Assembly: GCA_049325415.1 (NCBI GenBank)
Contig: JBMOLL010000144.1
Span: 67,795 to 131,794 of the forward strand
Source: JBMOLL01 sp049325415
Lineage (GTDB): Bacteria; Bacteroidota; Bacteroidia; Bacteroidales; GCA-2748055
Length of the DNA stretch: 64,000 nucleotides
Direction of reading: 5' to 3'
Under the pieces are notes generated by a model. The model did not search any database, had not been told where the DNA came from, and worked only from the letters and a program-made list of their open reading frames with translations. This document shows, one piece after another, positions 46,573-54,697 of the stretch. Numbering within the stretch: position 1 is the stretch's first letter; every line of letters begins with the position of its first letter. The translations under genes were made by a program, and so were the position numbers.

Positions 46573-47994
46573 TCAGCCTGGATCCGTAATGGTAAAATTA
46601 AAGATACTTCCTTTACCGGGTTCGCTTATGGCCCATATTTTTCCGCCCATTATTTCCACCACCTGCCTGCAGATCACCAGGCCAAGTCCGCTTCCTTTTT
46701 CCCTGGCCGTACCTGCTCTTGACTCGTTGTTGTTATCGGTGAACAGGTTTTCCACTTCAACAGGGCTCATTCCGGTGCCGTTATCTTCCACGCTGATGGT
46801 TGTCAGTCTGTTGATATCCTGGTGAATACAGACCGATACCTGCCCTCCCGGAAAGGTGAATTTTATGGCATTGGTCAACAGGTTGCGGAGCACAATCCGA
46901 AGAAGATCCGGGTCGGTATTCACCATAATACTTCTTTCGGGTTCAAAAACCAGGCTCACTTTTTTGTTCCCGGCTGTGAGGATCAGTTCGGAGATACTTT
47001 CATTGATAAGCACAGGAAGATCGAAACGTTCCGGAATATTCTTCATCTGGCCGGTTTGCGCTTTGGCCCAGTTTAGCAGGTTATCCAGTAACTGAAGGGT
47101 CCTTTTCACCTGATCGTGCAGATGCCGGAACAGGGCATTTTTATTTTCCGGCTCAAGGGAATCGGGGTCGCGTGAGAGAATCTCCGAGAAGCCCATGATG
47201 GTGCTGAAGGGTGATCTCAGGTCATGGGCGATAATGGAAAACAAACGGTCCTTTGTTTCATTGAGTTCCCTCAGATTTTTCTCACTGATCTCCAGGCTTC
47301 TGACGGCCTTTCGCCGCTGATTCTCTATGGAGATGTTCTGAAGGATCATGATGGCCAGCATCAGCATTCCTGCCAGGGTGATCAGCACGGAAATACTCAG
47401 AAACTTTTTTGTCATTTGCTTTACATCACGCCGGGCATCGTCGAGGTAAATGCCGGTGCCGATAATCCAGCCCCAGGGTTCGAAAAGTTTTACATAGGAA
47501 CGTTTCGGTACGATGTTATCCGGATCATCTTTCCATTGCCAGTAATACTCCGAAAAGCCTTGCTTTTTGTCTCTGGCGATTTGGACAAACTCGCTGAAAA
47601 GTCGTTTGCCCTCCGGATCAGTAAAGTCGGCTACGTTGCTTCCATTCAGATCACTGCGGTATGGATGCATGATCATCACCGGCACCGTATCGGTGATCCA
47701 GAAATAGTCTTTACGCTCGGGGCCATAACGTAACAGGCCGATTTCCTGGATGGCACTCTGCCGGGCTTCTTCCTGGCTGAGTTCACCCCTCATGATTTTT
47801 TCCTGTTTGAGGGACAGGATACTCCAGGCCATGTCGGTCAGTTCCTTCATGGTCTCTTCCTTTCCGCTGATGATACTCCTTTCATAGCCCGGAATAAGGA
47901 AGAAGAAAAAAGCCATAATAAACAGGACGACAGTGAATAAAGTCGGCCAGATAATCTTCATAAAAGACAAACTTCTTATAAATGCCTTATTCAT
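46573..47994 (-). CDS. Cache-domain sensor histidine kinase (orphan)
   Basis: About 473 residues from the ATG at 47994; an in-frame ATG at 48039 adds 15 residues. Two membrane helices (IIWPTLFTVVLFIMAFFFF and ISVLITLAGMLMLAIMIL) flank a periplasmic single-Cache domain (RKDYFWITDTVPVMIMHPYRSDLNG..., WGWIIGTGIYLDDA), which usually binds small organic ligands. The HisKA domain has FSIIAHDLRSPFSTIMGF and the HATPase domain has NLLTNAIKFTFPGG, VEDNGTGM and KGSGLGLVICRQVVEIMGG. No response regulator is next to it. Confidence 0.92.
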   Translation of the reverse strand: MNKAFIRSLSFMKIIWPTLFTVVLFIMAFFFFLIPGYERSIISGKEETMKELTDMAWSILSLKQEKIMRGELSQEEARQSAIQEIGLLRYGPERKDYFWITDTVPVMIMHPYRSDLNGSNVADFTDPEGKRLFSEFVQIARDKKQGFSEYYWQWKDDPDNIVPKRSYVKLFEPWGWIIGTGIYLDDARRDVKQMTKKFLSISVLITLAGMLMLAIMILQNISIENQRRKAVRSLEISEKNLRELNETKDRLFSIIAHDLRSPFSTIMGFSEILSRDPDSLEPENKNALFRHLHDQVKRTLQLLDNLLNWAKAQTGQMKNIPERFDLPVLINESISELILTAGNKKVSLVFEPERSIMVNTDPDLLRIVLRNLLTNAIKFTFPGGQVSVCIHQDINRLTTISVEDNGTGMSPVEVENLFTDNNNESRAGTAREKGSGLGLVICRQVVEIMGGKIWAISEPGKGSIFNFTITDPG

Positions 47995-48171
47995 GCCTGA
48001 TAACAGTTCCTGTTTAAATAAACATTCAGTCCCGTACATTACCCGCTAAGGGCTCAATTGAATCTGTTATTCCTTAAGGGGTACAAATTAATCTATTGGA
48101 TGCATAAACGCAATAGCGGAAATTACCTGATATTCCGGATGAAAATACCTGCCGTTGCCTATGGCTGTTTA

Positions 48172-49752
48172 TTATTGCTGTTCAAGGGGGAAGGGGAGCT
48201 TGTCTTTCCAGTCCGGAGCCTTTTGGGATCTGTTCAGTTCGCCGATCAGCAACAGTGCGTAACCGATCGTTTGCCTCATTCCCTCCATTTCCCAACCGGG
48301 ATCGAATTCGTCTTTCACTGTGTGGTAGTCCTTACCCCAGAATTCCGTGTAGGACCTATCCCCGGAGAGTTCATCCTCGCCTGCCGAGATCCAGACGGCA
48401 GGGATGCCATATCGTGCAAATGAAAACTGGTCGGAACGGTAAAATAAGCCCTGGTTGGAAAGAGAAAACTCCGAATAGGCTTTCCCGTTCCTCTCCGCCA
48501 GATCCTTCAGCATATCTTCAAAACCTGAGAAGCGGGCACCAATGCCCATGATGCTGCCCGTTTCTCCCCACACCGGGGTTGATTCGAAGTTGATATCTGC
48601 AATTATATTGCTCCTGTCGGTGTTCTGAACGTAGTAACGGGAACCGAGAAGACCCGATTCTTCGGCATTGCAGGCCAGGATTGTCACGGAGTAATACAAC
48701 TCCTCTCTGAATTCCTGGAGTATTTTTGCGGTGAGCAGCATTGCAGCAACTGCAGTGCCGTTGTCAATGGCCCCGTTAAATATTGAATCTCCGTTTATTG
48801 GGGTTCCCGTTCCCAGGTGGTCAAAATGCGCGCTCAGAACAATCCGTTCCTTTACCTTTCCGGGGATTTCCGCCACCACATTGCAGATGTTTTTTTCGGT
48901 CGACAGGTTTTCGCCTCTGATCCTGAACCTGATCCCTGTTTCCCTTGGCTGGAAATCCCTTTTATCGGTCCCCCTGTATAAATCCTCAATGCTCAGGCCG
49001 TTTTCTTTGAGTATCTTTTCCAGGCTCGACTCGCGGATCCATCCCCTGAATTTCAGATTATTCTGAAGATCTGAACCGATAAAGACCTCCTCACCGCTCC
49101 AGGAATTTTTTACCACGTCCCAGTTATAACCTGCCGATTCGTCGGTATGGATAAGCAGGATCCCGGCAGCCCCCCTGCGTGCAGCCTCTTCCACATGATA
49201 GGTCCATCTTCCGAAATAGGTCAGGGTTTTTCCTTCAAAAATGGTCGAATCAAGCATCCCGGGGTCATTTACCCTGGTGATCACGAGTTTGTTGGTGAGA
49301 TCCGTATCCTTATAATCATCCCAGTCCCAGATCTCCGTTTCGATACCAAAGCCGACGAACACTGCTTCCGCCTCAAAATCAATTCCGGCATCAGTGGTGC
49401 TGAAGGTCCCGGTATAATCGTCGGGGTAGCTGAGCGGACTCCCGTTGGCCTCCATTGTAATATCTTTCACACGGAAACCCGTGATCGGGAATGGTTGCCG
49501 GTAAGCCCCGTTGTTTCCCGGTTTAAAACCCTCGTAACGAAAGAGGCTTTCCAGGTAAGCCACAGCAAGTTCGTCGCCCCGTGTTCCGGGAGCTCTCCCT
49601 TCGAGAAGATCTGATCCCAGATAGGCAACAATGCTTTGCATTTCATCGCCGGATAGCTGAGCGCAACGGTTCATGAACTTATCGGCAGTGGTGTTTTCCC
49701 GCTGGCAGGCGGCAAAAAGGAAGAGAAATATTAAACTGGTCAGTTTCTTCAT
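48172..49752 (-). CDS. M28-family metallopeptidase lipoprotein with PA domain
   Basis: A 526-residue lipoprotein (lipobox LFLFAAC). A protease-associated (PA) domain is inserted at about residues 120-250. The M28 zinc site follows: histidine in SAHFDHLGTG (about 308), aspartate in GAIDNGTAVAAML, catalytic glutamates in CNAEESGLLGSR, and the late histidine in GKDYHTVKDEFD. M28 enzymes are di-zinc aminopeptidases or glutaminyl cyclase relatives that work at the cell envelope. Substrate not known. Confidence 0.93.
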   Translation of the reverse strand: MKKLTSLIFLFLFAACQRENTTADKFMNRCAQLSGDEMQSIVAYLGSDLLEGRAPGTRGDELAVAYLESLFRYEGFKPGNNGAYRQPFPITGFRVKDITMEANGSPLSYPDDYTGTFSTTDAGIDFEAEAVFVGFGIETEIWDWDDYKDTDLTNKLVITRVNDPGMLDSTIFEGKTLTYFGRWTYHVEEAARRGAAGILLIHTDESAGYNWDVVKNSWSGEEVFIGSDLQNNLKFRGWIRESSLEKILKENGLSIEDLYRGTDKRDFQPRETGIRFRIRGENLSTEKNICNVVAEIPGKVKERIVLSAHFDHLGTGTPINGDSIFNGAIDNGTAVAAMLLTAKILQEFREELYYSVTILACNAEESGLLGSRYYVQNTDRSNIIADINFESTPVWGETGSIMGIGARFSGFEDMLKDLAERNGKAYSEFSLSNQGLFYRSDQFSFARYGIPAVWISAGEDELSGDRSYTEFWGKDYHTVKDEFDPGWEMEGMRQTIGYALLLIGELNRSQKAPDWKDKLPFPLEQQ

Positions 49753-49835
49753 TACCGGCAGAAATAAAAGGTGACATATTCAACACTACAGGGTGAAGAT
49801 AATGATTTCCGTCGGGCGAGGTATCCTTTTCGCGT

Positions 49836-50213
49836 CTATGCTTCCGATACGATCCAGAAAACGGCGGCTTCTTCAGTCGAAAAGGGTCTGATGCTCAGGT
49901 TTTTTCTTATATTCTCACCCAGGGCGGGAAATACAACGACTTTTGGGTTGGCGGTGATCACGGCCAGCTTGATCCTCGAGAATTCCTGATGTGTTCCAAG
50001 ATAAGCGATCAGTTTTTTAAAACTTTCCATGTTCATCTCAAGTTCACACGTTGAAAGGTTATTGATCACCCCGCGGATATTCTCCCCGAGCATCCTGTTT
50101 TCCATGAGGTATTCCCAGGAGGCGATGATCTGATCTACATCCACCTTCCCGGTAAAATCTCGGATCAGGATCGAGTCTGTGTACTTTTCGTGGAACCTGT
50201 ATAAAATACTCAT
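49836..50213 (-). CDS. STAS/SpoIIAA-like small protein
   Basis: A 125-residue soluble protein. The sequence (ILIRDFTGKVDVDQIIASWEYLMENRM, RGVINNLSTCELEMNMESFKKLIAYLG, KLAVITANPKVVVFPALGEN) fits the alternating beta-alpha pattern of STAS/SpoIIAA-like proteins. No phosphorylation-site serine context can be assigned with confidence. It lies alone between selD and the M28 gene. Function unknown. Confidence 0.6.
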   Translation of the reverse strand: MSILYRFHEKYTDSILIRDFTGKVDVDQIIASWEYLMENRMLGENIRGVINNLSTCELEMNMESFKKLIAYLGTHQEFSRIKLAVITANPKVVVFPALGENIRKNLSIRPFSTEEAAVFWIVSEA

Positions 50214-50383
50214 AAATCCGTATTGGTTGTCGACTGAGGAGAATACAGGCCGGCTGCTGCGTAAGTCAATTATTCACTTTCCTGATCGAGGAAGTTAATA
50301 AAACATAAGTTAGTCAATTCAAAGCAAATGTCAATACCTGGCTTACAATTTTACGGGAAAATTAATCTCGGACTGAATGGTCT

Positions 50384-51427
50384 TTATTCGAAATATACTC
50401 TTCTCGGACTTTCTTCCAGTACTTCTCCGATAAGTGCCGCGTCGGGATGAAGTCCTGTAGCTTTGATGGCTTCCAGCAGCGCAGAGGCATCTCCGGACGC
50501 CACGCTGAAAAGAAGGCCCCCCGAGGTCTGGGCATCGTGGGCCAGCATTTTCAGGTTATAGTCGGTTTTCATGGCATAGTGAACACGATCTCCGGTAAAT
50601 TCCAGGTTCCGGAAAGCGGCTCCTGGTATGCAACCCGAGTTAAAAGTGGTGTATGCTTCCGGAAGCAGGGGGATCATCCGGCTCCGGATCCTCATGCTGA
50701 CCCTGCTCGCCTCAGCCATTTTCAGGGCATGTCCGAGCAGGCCGAATCCCGTGATATCCGTTGTGCTGTGTACCTCAAAGTCGGCAGCGGCTTTTGAGGC
50801 TTCTTTGTTCAGAAGCTTCATCTGCTCCAGGGTGGCTCTGTACGCGGCATCGCTGCAGAGTCCGTTCCGCTGTGCAGCAACAAGGGCTCCGGTGCCAAGA
50901 GGTTTGGTGAGGATGAGCTGGTCGCCCGGACGTGCCGTGGCATTACTTTGCAGCCGTGCGGGATGCACCGTACCCAGTACAGCCAGTCCGTATTTCGGGG
51001 GATGGTCGTCTATCGTATGCCCCCCGACAATCAGGGCGCCGGCTTCCGTCACCTTGTCGTAGCCGCCGCGCAGGATCTCCCCGAATTCTTCCACCGGGAT
51101 CTGCGTCACGGAGAACATCATGATATTCAGGGCCATCAGCGGGGTTCCTCCCATGGCGTAGATATCGGAAAGGGCGTTGGCGGCGGCAATCTGACCGAAT
51201 TCATAGGCGTCGGCGCATACCGGGGGGAAGAAATCCGTAGTGAAAATCAGGGCAGTCTCTTCGTTAAGCTGGTAAACACCAGCATCGTCGTGGGTGGTGA
51301 TGTCGACAAGCAGGCGGGGATCAGTGGCTACAGGAAAGCCGGATAATACACTTTCCAGCTGTTTTGGCGACAGTTTGGCTGAACAGCCACCGTATTCAAC
51401 GGTCGATAGGAGATTGAATTTGCCCAT
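50384..51427 (-). CDS. selD: Selenide, water dikinase (selenophosphate synthetase)
   Basis: A 347-residue enzyme that makes selenophosphate from selenide and ATP. The catalytic loop reads VEYGGCSAKLSP, with cysteine (C15) where many homologues carry selenocysteine, and alanine where E. coli has its second, non-essential cysteine. The conserved lysine is K18. AIR-synthase-like ATP-binding motifs follow (FTTDFFPPVCADAYEFGQIAAANALSDIYAMGG, VGGHTIDDHPPKYGLAV, TDITGFGLLGHALKMA). Last gene of the selenium operon, four bases after DUF3343. Confidence 0.95.
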   Translation of the reverse strand: MGKFNLLSTVEYGGCSAKLSPKQLESVLSGFPVATDPRLLVDITTHDDAGVYQLNEETALIFTTDFFPPVCADAYEFGQIAAANALSDIYAMGGTPLMALNIMMFSVTQIPVEEFGEILRGGYDKVTEAGALIVGGHTIDDHPPKYGLAVLGTVHPARLQSNATARPGDQLILTKPLGTGALVAAQRNGLCSDAAYRATLEQMKLLNKEASKAAADFEVHSTTDITGFGLLGHALKMAEASRVSMRIRSRMIPLLPEAYTTFNSGCIPGAAFRNLEFTGDRVHYAMKTDYNLKMLAHDAQTSGGLLFSVASGDASALLEAIKATGLHPDAALIGEVLEESPRRVYFE

Positions 51428-51431
51428 GATG

Positions 51432-51647
51432 TCACAAAGATACTTTTTCCACCTGAAAACCTTCCTTTCTGAGGATCTCTAATGAGCGCCCGGCTTCTCC
51501 TTCACCGAAGCTAAGGCACATTCCGCAATCGGAAGAGATACTTTTCGGAACTGCAATGATCCGGGTGCTTATCCCCCTTGATTCAAGCAGTTTTTCTGCC
51601 TTGATGACCCAGTGTACGGAAGGGAAGAGGAGCAGCTCGGTTTTCAT
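51432..51647 (-). CDS. DUF3343 putative Se/S carrier-like protein
   Basis: A 71-residue small protein with the family pattern LLFPSVHWVIKAEKLLESRGI near the start and a central SSDCGMCLSF, whose two cysteines are the suspected selenium or sulfur carriers. DUF3343 genes are commonly found beside selD, yedF and class V aminotransferases. The start overlaps the preceding gene by four bases and selD begins four bases after its stop. Confidence 0.88.
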   Translation of the reverse strand: MKTELLLFPSVHWVIKAEKLLESRGISTRIIAVPKSISSDCGMCLSFGEGEAGRSLEILRKEGFQVEKVSL

Positions 51648-52777
51648 TCCCTCAGGGTTTTTAAAGCTGAAAAAAGGTAGTCGAGATCATCCGGGGTATG
51701 AAATTTCGACAGGGAAATCCGGCAGCTGCCTTCCGGCAGGGTTCCCAGGTGACGGTGTGCCATTGCTGCGCAGTGCAGGCCGGGCCTGGTTTCAATCCCG
51801 AAGCCGTCGTAGAGTTTTGCAGACAGTTCCGAACTGCTCATCGATGAGTGTACAAGCGAGAACAGTTCTCCCTGGTTACGCGTATCATCGGCGCAATATA
51901 CCCTGTATGTCCCCAGCCTGCGGATCCTTTCCATGAGCCTGAGGAAGTCGGTGAAGCTATGGGCAGGTGCCACCGGATCAATGAGGGCAGCCGAAAGGCC
52001 GAAGACCCCTGCAATATTGGGTGTCCCGGCTTCAAATTTATCGGGGAGGAAGCCGGGCATCACCGGGCTGTCGGAGCGGCTTCCGGTTCCTCCGGTGATA
52101 AGCGGGGCAATCATCTCCGGATCACGTACAAAAAAGCCCCCTGTACCTGTTGGTCCCATCAGCCCTTTATGTCCGGTAAATGCTACCAGGTCAAGCCCCC
52201 ATTCATCAAGTTGCAGCGGGATCTCACCCAGCGACTGGGAGGCGTCGATCACCAGGGGGATCCCCCCGGCAACCTCCCGGATCTCTTTCAGCGGCTGGAT
52301 CACGCCGTTGACATTGCTCATATGGCATACGACCATCGCCGACAGGTCTTCCATACTCCGCTTATTCATTTTTTCCGGCAGGATCCTTCCGTCCTTCCCT
52401 GCCGGCATCTCCTCAATGCGTATTCCTTTCGTTCCGCTCAGCAGTTCAAGAGGACGGGCAACAGCATGGTGTTCCATTGGAGAGATCCAGACCTTTCCGC
52501 CTTCCGGTATCAGCCCATGCAGGATGATATTCAGCGCGAGTGTGGCATTGGGCGTAAAGCAGATCGATTCCGATGCCCGGGTGCCCATCAGTCCGGCAAG
52601 CTGCTCGCGGCATTCGAACACCTTCCGTGCGACCGTTACTGATCTTTCGCTGAAACTCCGCCCGTAACTCCCGCCGGCATCTTCCAGGTAAAAACGGGTA
52701 GCTTCGGCCAGTCCGGGATGCCGGGGAAAAGCGGTTGCCGCATTGTCAAAATACCGGTTCAGCTTCTCCTCGTTCAT
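51644..52777 (-). CDS. Class V aminotransferase, cysteine desulfurase/selenocysteine lyase-like
   Basis: A 377-residue PLP enzyme. The PLP lysine is K204 in VAFTGHKGLMGPTG, preceded by the aspartate of VIDASQSLGE. The presumed catalytic cysteine is C336 in RPGLHCAAMAHRHLG. It starts RYFDNAATAFPRHP and belongs to the group usually encoded in selenium-metabolism clusters. It probably delivers selenium from selenocysteine (or sulfur from cysteine) as a persulfide-type species for SelD. Overlaps yedF and DUF3343 by four bases each. Confidence 0.9.
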   Translation of the reverse strand: MNEEKLNRYFDNAATAFPRHPGLAEATRFYLEDAGGSYGRSFSERSVTVARKVFECREQLAGLMGTRASESICFTPNATLALNIILHGLIPEGGKVWISPMEHHAVARPLELLSGTKGIRIEEMPAGKDGRILPEKMNKRSMEDLSAMVVCHMSNVNGVIQPLKEIREVAGGIPLVIDASQSLGEIPLQLDEWGLDLVAFTGHKGLMGPTGTGGFFVRDPEMIAPLITGGTGSRSDSPVMPGFLPDKFEAGTPNIAGVFGLSAALIDPVAPAHSFTDFLRLMERIRRLGTYRVYCADDTRNQGELFSLVHSSMSSSELSAKLYDGFGIETRPGLHCAAMAHRHLGTLPEGSCRISLSKFHTPDDLDYLFSALKTLRE

Positions 52778-53373
52778 GGGAAAATTACATGCCCGGTACC
52801 GGCAAGTGTTTCGGTTATGCTGTACATGTTCGAGATCATTCCCACACCCAGGGTTTCTTTCAGCCCGTAATAGTCGATACAGGTGCCGCAGACCATGATA
52901 CGGATGCCCAGGCTTTCCAGGGCCGTGAGGGCTTCAATCACAGGAGAGTTCTTCACTGTTAGTTTGACCCCGCTGTTATAGAAAATGATGTGCGTGGGCA
53001 GTTTTTCCTGGTCCTTCAGGGAATTGATGAAGGCCTTGATCAGGATAGTTCCCAGTTCGGGCTCCCCGTCACCCATACTTTCACTTTTTATACAGATCAC
53101 ATACTCGCTGCTGCCCGTTGAACAATAGGCGGCCGCATCCACGGCTGTCAGATCCTTATCAGGCTTGCGGGTAAAAATGGTATAGGTGCGTCCCTCCCTG
53201 CTGTGGGTCCAGGTTGCCCCCTGATCATTCAGAAAGGTGGTAAGATTTTTAAAGGAGGTATCGTTATCGGTCAGGATCTCCGCCTCTTCTCCCGTATTCA
53301 TTTCCAGGAGGGCCTTTTTGAGCATTATGAGGGGTTGCGGGCAGAGAAGCCCTGTTGCATCAACTTTTTTCAT
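52774..53373 (-). CDS. yedF: Sulfurtransferase-like selenium metabolism protein YedF
   Basis: A 199-residue two-domain protein. The N-terminal TusA-like domain has VDATGLLCPQPLIMLKKAL, with the active cysteine C11 in the CPxP motif. The C-terminal DsrE-like domain (EYVICIKSESMGDGEPELGTILIKAFINSL, ...IRIMVCGTCIDYYGL) has further cysteines. YedF is a marker of selenium utilisation. First gene of a four-gene operon with overlapping stops and starts. Confidence 0.94.
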   Translation of the reverse strand: MKKVDATGLLCPQPLIMLKKALLEMNTGEEAEILTDNDTSFKNLTTFLNDQGATWTHSREGRTYTIFTRKPDKDLTAVDAAAYCSTGSSEYVICIKSESMGDGEPELGTILIKAFINSLKDQEKLPTHIIFYNSGVKLTVKNSPVIEALTALESLGIRIMVCGTCIDYYGLKETLGVGMISNMYSITETLAGTGHVIFP

Positions 53374-53461
53374 GGTCTCTTAGCTTAAGTTACTGATCCG
53401 GATTATCGTTACCGGAACAACCCGTAAAATTACACATTTTCCGGGCTCGGCATACCGGATG

Positions 53462-53815
53462 TTAACGATAGCCATGCAGCAGGTGTTTCTTGTCATGACT
53501 CTTCCATCCGGCCTGAGATTCATAATCGACGTAATACACCTTCAGATCGGCCTGCGACTCATATTCCACGAAATAGATCTTTACATCAGCCTGACTTTCA
53601 TACTGGACCCAGTACCAGAGCCCATCCCTGTCGGTCTGTGATTCGTAATCAACAAAGTAAACTTTCAGATCGCACTGGGATTCATATTCAACCGCAAACA
53701 CCGTGATGTCGGCCTGGGATTCATAGGCTACACGAAAGACTTTCTGAGCGTTCAGAATACCCGGAATTGCCAGTTGGATCAGGCAAAGCGTAAAAAGTAT
53801 ACCTGTCTGTTTCAT
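53462..53815 (-). CDS. Secreted YESQAD-repeat protein (DUF6150-like)
   Basis: About 117 residues from the ATG at 53815, with signal peptide TGILFTLCLIQLAIPGILNAQ; the longer frame starting at 53875 adds 20 non-signal residues. The mature protein is six imperfect repeats of about 13 residues, V-x-Y-E-S-Q-(A/C/T)-D-(I/L/V)-x-V-(F/Y)-x. One repeat is longer (TDRDGLWYWVQ). The tail GWKSHDKKHLL is conserved-looking. Alternating hydrophobic and polar residues suggest stacked beta strands. Function unknown; I recall such proteins from Bacteroidota only as a domain of unknown function. Confidence 0.82.
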   Translation of the reverse strand: MKQTGILFTLCLIQLAIPGILNAQKVFRVAYESQADITVFAVEYESQCDLKVYFVDYESQTDRDGLWYWVQYESQADVKIYFVEYESQADLKVYYVDYESQAGWKSHDKKHLLHGYR

Positions 53816-53993
53816 AAATCTTTTTTTTATCTCCGCAATTTCAGTGCCGGAAATCATGGCGAACTGTTCGAACAAAATGAGGCAGCTATTCGGGTCAGCC
53901 CTGAAAGAATTTGGGTTTCCCGTTAAAGGAGCGTAGCTCTTGGAATGGTTTTTTTAGATACTTTAGTAAATTTGAGCATTCAATCTACCGGAC

Positions 53994-54662
53994 GTGAGAA
54001 GAAAACCTTTTACCGGATTCGTTATTTTCCTGTTGTCTCTCTCCTTTTTTCTTAAAGGTCAGACCAGTTCTGTGGGGATATATACAGGACCAACAATTGT
54101 TTTCAGAACCGATGAACCCAAGTATCCGGAAAATCATTTCGGACAGGGTTTTATGTATGTGCAGCAGGTTTTTTTCGACCTCAGCGTGCAGGGCACTGCC
54201 GGGCTTTCGCGCCAGCTTTTCATTAACCCCGATCCACTGGGGCCGGGGAATACGGAGAACCCCTGGTTCGGCGCCAGTGCAGGGGTGATTTACTGGGCAC
54301 TGAATGATCTTCGCGGTCTTCTCTCTGGACAGCGGGAAAATATGCGCATACAGTCCGATCTGGTCTCTTCGCCCTTTAATTTTTACCTGTCGGGGGGAGC
54401 TCAGTTCCAGTTCATCGTCAATAATACCGATTCGGGCATCCCGGGCAAGGTTTTCAGTCTTTATGGAGGAGCAGGCATTCAGAGCTATCTTCCCTTTAAG
54501 CGCGAATTCCGTGGTTTTATCCTTTTTGCCGAGGGATTGTACAATTATCCCCTCAGTTCTTACTACCGCTGGAATGAAGAAAAATATTCCTTCAGCTTTT
54601 TCTCAGTCAGGGGAGGCATCCGCTACAGCTTTGCCAGGAACTGGGAGAACCGCTTCAATTAG
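53994..54662 (+). CDS. Hypothetical outer-membrane beta-barrel-like protein
   Basis: A 222-residue secreted protein starting at a GTG codon (53994). Signal peptide VIFLLSLSFFLKGQ, then alternating aromatic/hydrophobic strands (VGIYTGPTIVF, FNFYLSGGAQFQFIV, VFSLYGGAGIQSYLPF) ending FSVRGGIRYSFARNW. This looks like a small outer-membrane barrel. No family recognised. Divergent from the YESQAD gene and convergent with the amidase. Confidence 0.7.
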   Translation: MRRKPFTGFVIFLLSLSFFLKGQTSSVGIYTGPTIVFRTDEPKYPENHFGQGFMYVQQVFFDLSVQGTAGLSRQLFINPDPLGPGNTENPWFGASAGVIYWALNDLRGLLSGQRENMRIQSDLVSSPFNFYLSGGAQFQFIVNNTDSGIPGKVFSLYGGAGIQSYLPFKREFRGFILFAEGLYNYPLSSYYRWNEEKYSFSFFSVRGGIRYSFARNWENRFN

Positions 54663-54697
54663 TATTTATCGTGCAATATCCGGGTTCGTTCTGTGTC

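Noticed and set aside
51369..51400. Selenocysteine in SelD
   Set aside because: The catalytic position is encoded by TGT (cysteine), not TGA, and no SECIS-like need exists here.
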